From Draconibacterium sp. (GTDB lineage Bacteria > Bacteroidota > Bacteroidia > Bacteroidales > Prolixibacteraceae), in assembly GCA_015493625.1 (NCBI GenBank), contig WGCT01000360.1, forward strand, positions 1-10,303: DNA of 10,303 bases. The letters run 5' to 3'. The translations under genes and the position numbers were made by a program. Below the pieces are notes generated by a model. That model was given only the letters and a program-made list of their open reading frames with translations, made no database searches and was not told the DNA's origin. Positions 1-5,810 of this stretch are shown here, one piece after another. Position 1 is the first letter of the stretch. Each line of letters opens with the position of its first letter.

Positions 1-155
1 ATGCCGGCACGCTCGGCTGCCCGGCTCGACCCTGTTGTTGCTATGAATGCGGTGTAAAAAACTTTTACAAAGGTTGAAGTTGTTAAAAACGGCGTCCCGG
101 GTCTCTTTGCCTTAGATCTCTTGTTAATAGATCACTATTGTCCGGGATAATTATT

Positions 156-194
156 GAGATTGCTTCTTCCTCGTTCCTCGTCATCGCAATGACG
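156..194 (-). repeat. Dispersed palindromic repeat, copy 1 (CGTCATTGC...GAAGCAATCTC type)
   Basis: Read on the minus strand the element begins CGTCATTGCGATGACG and ends GAAGCAATCTC. Its first 16 bases (plus-strand 179-194) are themselves a hairpin with a 6-base stem, CGTCAT/ATGACG, and a 4-base loop. Elements with these two ends are known as intergenic repeats in many bacterial genomes, including Bacteroidota; that is recalled, not searched. A second, shorter copy in opposite orientation lies at 285-313. Confidence 0.7.
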
Positions 195-284
195 TTAATT
201 TCAGATATTTACCATATTAAGGAACACTAAGAATAACTTCTTTCGCAAAGCAAGCCCAAACACGCACAATCAATATAAAAATGG

Positions 285-313
285 CGTCATTGCTAGCCTA
301 GCGAAGCAATCTC
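285..313 (+). repeat. Dispersed palindromic repeat, copy 2, inverted relative to copy 1
   Basis: Starts CGTCATTGC and ends GAAGCAATCTC, the same termini as copy 1 on the other strand, with a different and shorter centre containing GCTAGCCTAGC. The 11 bases at 303-313 pair perfectly with 156-166, and 285-293 pair perfectly with 186-194, so the two copies can form one long stem around about 90 bases of unrelated DNA. It sits 36 bases beyond the mgtE stop codon, so it may shape the 3' end of that transcript. Confidence 0.7.
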
Positions 314-349
314 ATATTTTAAACGGACACCAATGTTAATAAATCTATC

Positions 350-1708
350 TTACAAAATTCCAAAAAACATTTTACCCACAGCAAGATAAATCAGCAGCCC
401 AAGAATATCGTTCATTGTGGTAATAAACGGGCCGGTTGCCAGTGCGGGATCGATTTTAAAGCGGTTTAAAAGTAGCGGGATAATTGTTCCAAACATAGAG
501 GCAAAAAGAATAACAATAAACAACGACAACGAAACCGAGTAGGTAAGATTCATATTTGCCTGAGAAAAAAAGTTGTAAATAAAAATTAGTGTAGCAAAAA
601 TAGAGGCTGTTAATAGTGCCACCGAAACTTCTTTAAAAATCTTCCGCGAGGTTGACTCAATATCTTTTACCCCGCTGGCAATACTTTGTACCACAATCGA
701 CGACGACTGAACGCCAACGTTTCCGCCCATTGCAGCAATTAACGGTATAAAAAATGCCAACTCGGTAACTGTTTTCAGCGAATCTTCGTGCGAGCTTAAA
801 ACCACTGCGCCAAGAATTCCCCCCAACAAACCAATCAGCAGCCACGGGAAACGGGCTCGCAAAACTTCAAAAACTCTGTCGCCGGGTTCAACATCGCCGG
901 TAATACCCGACACCATTTGATAATCTTTTTCGGCCTCCTCGCGTACAATATCAATAACATCGTCGATGGTAATTCGCCCTTTTAAACGGCCAATATCGTC
1001 GACCACCGGAATGGCTACCAAGTCGTATTTATCCATAATTTCGGCTACCTCTTCCTGCCGTGTGCCGGTTGTTACGCTTTTTACATCGGCATTATAAATG
1101 TTCGATATTTTTGTACTTGTACGGTTTAATATCAGTTTTTTCAGCGAGAGTACTCCCTTTAGTTTTTCGTCGTCGTCGACCACATAAATGTAATAAATCT
1201 CGTCAACCTCTTCGGCTTGTGCGCTAATCTCTTTCAGGCAGGTAGCAACGGTCCAGTTTTCGTTTACCACCACCAACTCTTTCGCCATAATTCCCCCTGC
1301 CGAGTCTTCCTCGTACTCCAGCAAATCGACAATATCGCCGGCTTGTTCAACGTCTTCAATTTCGTTTAAAACCTCTTTCTGCACCTCCTCGTCTAACTCT
1401 GCAACAATATCGGCGGCATCGTCAGAATCCATGTGTTCAATAAATTTACTGGCTATAATATCGGGGGGTAGAACTTTTAAGAATCGTCTTCTGTCGCTGT
1501 CGGGAATTTCGACCAAAACGTCGGAAGCTTTTTCGTTGTCGAGCAGAAGATAAATAAATTTTGCTTCCTCTATTGTTAAGTCATCCATTAACTCGGCAAT
1601 GTCGGCAGGATGAAGGTCGTCCATTAATTTAATCACTTCACTTTTACTCTCTTTCTCAATGAGTTCCTTTAAAAGCTCAATACTCTCTTTGTTAATTTCG
1701 AATGGCAT
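350..1708 (-). CDS. mgtE: Magnesium transporter MgtE
   Basis: A 452-residue inner-membrane Mg2+ channel/transporter with the full family architecture and usual length. Residues about 25-135 form the acidic helical MgtE N domain, and 136-260 a CBS domain pair (DSAGGIMAKEL; second CBS with VAIPVVDDIGRLKGRI), the cytosolic Mg2+ sensor that closes the pore when Mg2+ is high. Residues about 285-452 form the five-helix membrane domain. The pore signatures are GGNVGVQSSSIVVQ (328-341) and DPALATGPFITTMNDILG (420-437); Asp434 matches the conserved pore aspartate of the family (Asp432 in the Thermus thermophilus protein). The start is preceded by AGGAG three bases upstream, a good Shine-Dalgarno for this lineage. 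It lies 12 bases after the rsmA stop codon on the same strand, so the two are probably cotranscribed. I see no Mg2+ riboswitch; control is presumably through the CBS domains. Confidence 0.96.
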   Translation of the reverse strand: MPFEINKESIELLKELIEKESKSEVIKLMDDLHPADIAELMDDLTIEEAKFIYLLLDNEKASDVLVEIPDSDRRRFLKVLPPDIIASKFIEHMDSDDAADIVAELDEEVQKEVLNEIEDVEQAGDIVDLLEYEEDSAGGIMAKELVVVNENWTVATCLKEISAQAEEVDEIYYIYVVDDDEKLKGVLSLKKLILNRTSTKISNIYNADVKSVTTGTRQEEVAEIMDKYDLVAIPVVDDIGRLKGRITIDDVIDIVREEAEKDYQMVSGITGDVEPGDRVFEVLRARFPWLLIGLLGGILGAVVLSSHEDSLKTVTELAFFIPLIAAMGGNVGVQSSSIVVQSIASGVKDIESTSRKIFKEVSVALLTASIFATLIFIYNFFSQANMNLTYSVSLSLFIVILFASMFGTIIPLLLNRFKIDPALATGPFITTMNDILGLLIYLAVGKMFFGIL

Positions 1709-1720
1709 AATCTCCTATTT

Positions 1721-2479
1721 TTAACATTTTTCGATGGCACAGGTTAACTCAATAAAATCTTCAACCGAAAGTTGTTCGGGACGTTTTGTTGCAAATTTTT
1801 CGGGCAAATTTTCACAAATTCCTTTTAATGAGTTTCGCAACATTTTGCGCCGTAAATTAAAGGCCGCTTTAACCACTTTTATAAAAAACTCTTCGCTGCA
1901 AGGCAGCTCTTTTCGCTCGTTACGTGTTAACCTTACAACAGCCGATTTTACTTTTGGCGGCGGATTAAATACCTGTTCCGAAACGGTAAAAAGGTATTCA
2001 ATATCGTAAAATGTTTGAAGCAGAACCGACAGTATTCCATAGGTTTTCTTCCCGTGTTTCGATGCAATCCGCTCGGCCACCTCTTTTTGAATCATTCCAA
2101 CAACTTCGGGAACACGGTTCCGCATTGTTAATACCTTAAAAAATATTTGCGACGAAATGTTATAGGGGAAATTACCGATAATAGAAAAATTGCCTTTAAA
2201 TTTGGTCGCAATATCGGCTTTTAAGAAATCTTCCGACCAAATATTTTTTAACTCGCTAAAGTTCTCGCGAAGATACATTACCGAGTCGCGGTCGATTTCA
2301 ATAACATGAAGGTTTATTTCGGCCCGACTGAGCAAGAACTGAGTTAACACGCCGGTTCCGGGACCAATTTCCAAAACATTGGTAACCGAAGAGCTCAGAC
2401 TGTCAACAATTTTAAAAGCAATATTTTGGTCGGTTAAAAAATGCTGACCCAAGCTCTTTTTTGGCTTTACATAACTCAT
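1721..2479 (-). CDS. rsmA: 16S rRNA (adenine1518-N6/adenine1519-N6)-dimethyltransferase RsmA (KsgA)
   Basis: A 252-residue SAM-dependent enzyme that dimethylates two adjacent adenines in the 3' terminal helix of 16S rRNA, a late checkpoint in 30S assembly. The Rossmann-fold motifs are in order: N-terminal KKSLGQHFLTD (7-17), SAM-binding EIGPGTG (37-43), acidic IEIDRD (60-65), and catalytic motif IV NFPYNISSQ (103-111; NLPY in many homologues). The KsgA/Dim1 signature FNPPPKVKSAVVRL (171-184) and the basic C-terminal FNLRRKMLRNSLK (207-219) also fit. Length is normal for the Bacteroidota forms. The ATG at 2479 gives the standard N-terminus. It is the first gene of a probable rsmA-mgtE operon and is divergent from the flippase-like gene across 163 bases; this grouping recurs in Bacteroidota as far as I recall. 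Confidence 0.97.
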   Translation of the reverse strand: MSYVKPKKSLGQHFLTDQNIAFKIVDSLSSSVTNVLEIGPGTGVLTQFLLSRAEINLHVIEIDRDSVMYLRENFSELKNIWSEDFLKADIATKFKGNFSIIGNFPYNISSQIFFKVLTMRNRVPEVVGMIQKEVAERIASKHGKKTYGILSVLLQTFYDIEYLFTVSEQVFNPPPKVKSAVVRLTRNERKELPCSEEFFIKVVKAAFNLRRKMLRNSLKGICENLPEKFATKRPEQLSVEDFIELTCAIEKC

Positions 2480-2518
2480 ATCCTTTGTATTCGTTTAATT
2501 TTGTCGAAATTAACCAAA

Positions 2519-2526
2519 CAAATTTA
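2519..2526 (-). promoter_or_regulatory. Candidate promoter -7 element for rsmA-mgtE
   Basis: The minus strand reads TAAATTTG, an exact match to the Bacteroidota -7 consensus TAnnTTTG, about 40 bases upstream of the rsmA ATG, which would leave a leader of roughly 36 bases. No exact TTTG -33 box is present; a TTTTTAC run around 2550-2556 is only a weak candidate. The position fits, but the motif is short and the region is AT-rich. Confidence 0.4.
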
Positions 2527-2642
2527 TATTTTTGCTCACAATTAATCTCTGTAAAAATGGTTGTTAAATTTATTTACGAAAATAGTAAATTTCCAAGAGT
2601 AAGTTTTAAAACCAAACTATACAGTCTTTAAATTTATAAAGC

Positions 2643-3665
2643 TTGAAAAAAACAGCCTTTAAAGTTCTAAAATTTTTAGCATTCTTTGCCGTTGGAGCAT
2701 TTATATTTTGGCTAATTTACAAAGACCAAGATATTGAACGTATTAAATCGGTATTAAGAAACAATGTAAAATATTCGTGGGTAGTTGTCTCTCTTATAAT
2801 TGGGCTTTTAAGTCACATTAGCCGAACACTTCGCTGGGGACTAATGATTGAACCGATAGGCCACAAGCCACGTTTCATCAACACTTTTATGGCTGTTATG
2901 GTGGGCTATTTAATGAATATGGCTTTCCCGCGGATGGGCGAAATCTCGCGCTGCGGAGTACTTTCGCGATACGAAAAAATTTCGTTTACAAAACTTATTG
3001 GAACCGTTGTTGCCGAGCGGCTTGTCGACATGATTTCGTTGCTTATTTTACTCGGAATTGTTATTGTTTCGCAATTTGGCAAAATGATTCGTTTTATTGA
3101 AGGAAACCCGGAAATTCACGGGAAAATAATTTCGGTATTTTCGTCGCCCTATTTAATTATTGGGTTTGTTGCTCTGTTCGTTATTCTTTTTCTTTTCAGA
3201 AAAAGGTTTAAACACACCAAACTGTTTACGAAAATTATTGATATTCTGAACAACTTTAAAGAAGGGTTTATTTCTATTCGGTCGATAAAGCGAAAAGGGT
3301 GGTTTTATTTCCACTCGGTTTTTATTTGGACGATGTACTATTTTATGCTTTATGTAATATTTTTTGCATTCGATTTTACCCGCGATTTAACGCCAATAGC
3401 CGGACTTACCACTTTTGTTTTGGCAAGTTTTGGCATGGTAGCACCGGTACAGGGCGGAATTGGAGCCTGGCATTTTATGGTTAAAGAGGCACTTGCGTTG
3501 TATGGTGTGGCCAACGAAAACGGAATTATTTTTGCATTTGTTGCCCACACGTCAATGACCGGAATGATAATTATTATCGGGTTAATTTCTATGGTGGCAC
3601 TGCCATTTGTAAACCGACGTAACGATATTGTTGTGAAAGAGAATGACCGCAGCAAGGAACTTTAA
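2643..3665 (+). CDS. Flippase-like integral membrane protein (lysylphosphatidylglycerol synthase TM region / UPF0104 family)
   Basis: A 340-residue inner-membrane protein with about eight predicted hydrophobic helices (near 8-26, 44-62, 82-96, 126-144, 168-186, 221-243, 251-268 and 295-322). The family marks are RTLRW (61-65), the cytosolic-loop motif PRMGEISR (96-103; family pattern PxxGExxR) and PVQGGIGAWHF (268-278). The family includes the membrane half of MprF and archaeal AglD and is thought to move lipids or lipid-linked molecules across the membrane; the substrate here cannot be told. There is no soluble aminoacyl-transferase domain, so it is not a full MprF. The start must be TTG at 2643: an in-frame TAA lies at 2637-2639 and the next in-frame ATG is residue 68, which would remove the first two helices. 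It is divergent from rsmA, and the permease follows 129 bases later on the same strand. Confidence 0.88.
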   Translation: MKKTAFKVLKFLAFFAVGAFIFWLIYKDQDIERIKSVLRNNVKYSWVVVSLIIGLLSHISRTLRWGLMIEPIGHKPRFINTFMAVMVGYLMNMAFPRMGEISRCGVLSRYEKISFTKLIGTVVAERLVDMISLLILLGIVIVSQFGKMIRFIEGNPEIHGKIISVFSSPYLIIGFVALFVILFLFRKRFKHTKLFTKIIDILNNFKEGFISIRSIKRKGWFYFHSVFIWTMYYFMLYVIFFAFDFTRDLTPIAGLTTFVLASFGMVAPVQGGIGAWHFMVKEALALYGVANENGIIFAFVAHTSMTGMIIIIGLISMVALPFVNRRNDIVVKENDRSKEL

Positions 3666-3794
3666 GGTTAAAGAATTGCCGTTCCATCCGTCAGTTAACA
3701 GATTAGTAATAAATGAATAAAAAAGAAGTTACTAAAATAAATTCTCCTAATGGAGTTCTACGGACAGCATGACAGTTCTGAAAATACGCATTAC

Positions 3795-5048
3795 ATGAAT
3801 ACCGAACTTTTTATAGCACGCCGACTATTTTTCGATAAAACAAACAAAAAGTTTTTATCGCAAAAAATAATTCGAATTGCACTATTTGGCATTGCACTCG
3901 GACTGGCGGTAATGATTATTTCGGTGGCCGTGGTTACCGGGTTTAAAAAAGAGGTGCGCAATAAAGTTATTGGGTTTGGATCACACATTCAGGTTATTAA
4001 TTTCGACTCGCGAAATTCGTACGAACTATCACCAATATCGAGCAATCAACCGTTTTTACACAAAATAAAAACAATTGACGAAATTAAAAGTGTGCAGGTT
4101 TTTGCCACCAAACCGGGAATGATAAAAACCGATGAATCGATTCAGGGAATTGTTTTAAAAGGTGTTGACAGCCGGTACGACTGGAGCTTCTTCAGTAAAA
4201 ATATGATTGCCGGCCGGGTGCCCGAATTAAACGACTCGGCCCGGGTAAATGAGATTATTATTTCGGAACAACTTGCAAATCTGTTAAAACTGTCGCTTAA
4301 CAATTTTGCTGTTTTCTACTTTATAAACGAAAATGAAGTTAATCCGCGAATGTTACAACTGAAAATTTGTGGCATTTACCGAACCGGCCTCGAAGAGTTC
4401 GACAAGCTTTTTGTACTTGGCGACATTAAACAAATACAGCGGATAAACAACTGGAAACCCAACGAAATAAGTGGGTTTGAGATTGAAGTAGCCAACTTCT
4501 CAAAAATAAACGAAACCGAACAGCAGATAAGAAACGCCACAATTGATTACAGCGAAAAAAGCAAAAGTGTTTTACGAACTGAAAATATTACACGAATGTA
4601 CCCTCAAATTTTCGACTGGCTGAAAATTCTCGATATGAATGTGTGGGTGATACTAATTCTAATGACTTTGGTAGCCGGCTTTAATATGATTTCGGGACTG
4701 CTGGTTTTAATTCTGGAACGCAGCCGGATGATTGGCGTTTTAAAAGCAATGGGAAGCCGAAACTGGAGTATCCGTAAAATTTTCCTCTACCTGTCGTTCT
4801 TTTTAACCGGACGCGGTATGTTGTGGGGAAACCTGATTGGTATTCTACTCATTCTTTTTCAAAAATATTTTAATATCATTCACCTCGACCCTGTAACGTA
4901 TTATGTCGATTTTGTTCCTATTAATTTTTCTCTCTTCCATATCCTGTTGCTTAACATTGGCAGTATTGCAATTACTCTTACTATGTTAATTATTCCAAGT
5001 CTGTTGGTGAGCAAAATTTCGCCCGAAAAAACAATTCGATTCGATTAA
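3795..5048 (+). CDS. FtsX/LolE-like ABC transporter permease
   Basis: A 417-residue inner-membrane permease of the MacB/LolC/LolE type. The N-terminus MNTELFIARR leads to TM1 (about 25-50), then a periplasmic MacB_PCD-like domain (about 52-275), then the FtsX domain with three helices (about 280-306, 328-356, 383-404). LERSRMIGVLKAMG (307-320), the coupling-helix region that contacts the ATPase, is present, as is the usual ending KISPEKTIRFD. Such proteins work with an ABC ATPase to extract lipoproteins for the outer membrane or to move other envelope substrates; no ATPase gene lies in the window, so the partner must be elsewhere. I chose ATG 3795 over an in-frame ATG at 3750 because the homologous N-terminus begins MNTELFIA and the 15 extra residues (hydrophilic, HDSSENTHY) do not resemble the family. 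A lipoprotein-export role is likely but not proven. Confidence 0.87.
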   Translation: MNTELFIARRLFFDKTNKKFLSQKIIRIALFGIALGLAVMIISVAVVTGFKKEVRNKVIGFGSHIQVINFDSRNSYELSPISSNQPFLHKIKTIDEIKSVQVFATKPGMIKTDESIQGIVLKGVDSRYDWSFFSKNMIAGRVPELNDSARVNEIIISEQLANLLKLSLNNFAVFYFINENEVNPRMLQLKICGIYRTGLEEFDKLFVLGDIKQIQRINNWKPNEISGFEIEVANFSKINETEQQIRNATIDYSEKSKSVLRTENITRMYPQIFDWLKILDMNVWVILILMTLVAGFNMISGLLVLILERSRMIGVLKAMGSRNWSIRKIFLYLSFFLTGRGMLWGNLIGILLILFQKYFNIIHLDPVTYYVDFVPINFSLFHILLLNIGSIAITLTMLIIPSLLVSKISPEKTIRFD

Positions 5049-5057
5049 TTTTAATTT

Positions 5058-5092
5058 TTTGTAGTTATCTTCAAAAAAAACATTTTACTTTG
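5058..5092 (+). promoter_or_regulatory. Candidate promoter for the small gene at 5115
   Basis: TTTG at 5058-5061 is followed after 23 bases by TTACTTTG at 5085-5092, one base off the Bacteroidota -7 consensus TAnnTTTG. The spacing is at the long end of the accepted range. Transcription would start near 5096-5099, leaving a short leader before the ATG at 5115, and would make the small gene independent of the permease. Confidence 0.45.
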
Positions 5093-5114
5093 CGCTTACA
5101 ATTAATTCAAACAA

Positions 5115-5432
5115 ATGTTTTTTATTGGCATATCTAATCACTTAATTCCCCTGTTGCTTTCAATAAGTTTGCCGATACTATTTTTTATGCCCAATAAAGA
5201 CATCGACTCGAATAAAGAGACAATAGATATCTATTTTCATTATAACTCAGTCGATTTTCCGCAATACGATTTTACAACGTACGAAATTGAGTTTACCATT
5301 TTGAATGAGATTGAAGATATTGCGGAAGCCGAAACAACAAAACAGTTAACAAATCACACAAATTATACTCCTTTTATAAAGGAATTGTTTTATCTGCCAA
5401 CTTCAGTAAATAAGGCTCCTCCTGTTCGTTAA
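5115..5432 (+). CDS. Small hypothetical membrane-anchored or secreted protein
   Basis: A 105-residue protein I do not recognise by family. Residues 5-25 form one hydrophobic segment (LIPLLLSISLPILFF) that could be a signal peptide or an N-terminal anchor. The rest is a hydrophilic, acidic domain without cysteines, rich in aromatic residues (for example IDIYFHYNSVDFPQYDF, 37-53) and in Glu/Asp/Thr, ending NKAPPVR. That ending recalls the short proline-containing C-termini (RAPP-like) of small hypothetical proteins that I believe occur before TonB receptors in Bacteroidota; this is memory only. It has its own candidate promoter and a weak ribosome site (AAACAAATG). The next gene on the strand is the TonB receptor, but 378 bases intervene, so cotranscription is uncertain. 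That it is real is supported by promoter placement, a plausible targeting segment and the lack of any competing gene. Confidence 0.62.
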   Translation: MFFIGISNHLIPLLLSISLPILFFMPNKDIDSNKETIDIYFHYNSVDFPQYDFTTYEIEFTILNEIEDIAEAETTKQLTNHTNYTPFIKELFYLPTSVNKAPPVR

Positions 5433-5564
5433 GTTTTATATACTCAATCTAAAGATTCAGTGTTTATGCTGTTGAGCTACACATCGGAATCGACCAAACA
5501 GTAGTTTACAAATATTTATTTAAACGTCTGGTTGTTATACAATACTTCGTTAAATTTTTGTTTC

Positions 5565-5588
5565 TCGCAAAGCCGCAAAGTCGCAAAG
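5565..5588 (+). repeat. Short tandem repeat, three 8-base CGCAAAG units
   Basis: TCGCAAAG, CCGCAAAG and TCGCAAAG lie head to tail without spacers. A lone TCGCAAAG also occurs at 243-250 in the left intergenic region. Tandem CGCAAAG runs recur between genes in Bacteroidota as far as I recall; their role is not known to me. Confidence 0.7.
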
Positions 5589-5750
5589 GTCTGATATTTA
5601 GCAAATTATGACAATTGTCTTGTGTCTTGTAATTCTCTGTTTATGAGATATTTATAAAAATATACCGAACTATTGTTATACCAATTGTTTTAAAAATGGT
5701 TAATGCCTATATACAATTAAAGCGACTTTAGAAATGCAATAAACTAAAGG

Positions 5751-5806
5751 CACAATTTAATTGATAATCGGTATTAAAAGATAACCAGACACAATTTAAT
5801 CTATAA
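5751..5806 (+). promoter_or_regulatory. Direct repeat just upstream of the TonB receptor start (possible operator)
   Basis: CACAATTTAATTGATAA (5751-5767) and CACAATTTAATCTATAA (5790-5806) agree at 15 of 17 bases, 39 bases apart from start to start. The second copy ends four bases before the ATG at 5811. The spacing is near four helical turns, so both copies would face the same side of DNA. It could be a regulator site or part of a promoter; in AT-rich DNA some chance similarity is expected, but 15 of 17 is notable. Confidence 0.4.
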
Positions 5807-5810
5807 AAAA

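Larger units (their letters stand above)
1..349. other. Non-coding region downstream of mgtE with dispersed repeats and a GC-rich left edge
   Basis: No convincing gene lies here. The first 30 bases are about 77% G+C with CGGC repeated three times, unlike the AT-rich rest; the next 120 bases carry TCCCGG (95-100) and its complement CCGGGA (142-147). Short open stretches run into the window from the left edge and stop by about position 77, but none has recognisable protein features. From 156 to 313 there is an inverted pair of short dispersed repeats, described separately. The region lies past the mgtE stop codon, so it may hold the 3' end of the rsmA-mgtE transcript, but no classical hairpin plus U-tract is visible on that strand. 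The GC-rich edge could be the end of a mobile element or of a gene outside the window; neither can be shown. Confidence 0.6.
5433..5810 (+). other. 378-base intergenic region upstream of the TonB receptor, rich in short repeats
   Basis: No gene is visible. The region is strongly AT-rich and holds, in order: a short palindrome AATCTAAAGATT (5446-5457); three tandem CGCAAAG units (5565-5588); a perfect 10-base palindrome GACAATTGTC (5610-5619); a tandem TGTCTTG pair (5616-5629); an AT-only hairpin ATATTT-ATAA-AAATAT (5648-5663); and a 17-base direct repeat (5751-5767 and 5790-5806) ending next to the receptor's ATG. I found no exact TAnnTTTG element and no B12-box GCCACTG, so neither a standard promoter nor a cobalamin riboswitch can be called. 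Any control of the receptor probably lies here. Confidence 0.6.

Noticed and set aside
1..77. Possible C-terminal end of a gene entering from the left edge
   Set aside because: Forward frames stop at 55-57 and 75-77 with short tails that show no recognisable motif; too little sequence to call a gene.
3713..3772. 19-codon ATG reading frame between the flippase-like gene and the permease (possible leader peptide)
   Set aside because: Lysine-rich and AT-driven, no ribosome site, no attenuator-like hairpins; expected by chance.
3750..3794. N-terminal extension of the permease from ATG 3750
   Set aside because: The 15 residues are hydrophilic and unlike the family start; ATG 3795 gives the typical MNTELFIARR beginning.
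5446..5457. AATCTAAAGATT as terminator of the small gene
   Set aside because: The stem is only five AT-rich pairs with a two-base loop and no T-tract follows.
5565..5588. CRISPR-like array
   Set aside because: The units are eight bases long and directly adjacent with no spacers; a simple tandem repeat.
5433..5810. Cobalamin or other riboswitch upstream of the TonB receptor
   Set aside because: No B12-box GCCACTG or its complement and no set of conserved GC-bearing helices; the region is mainly AT-rich short repeats.
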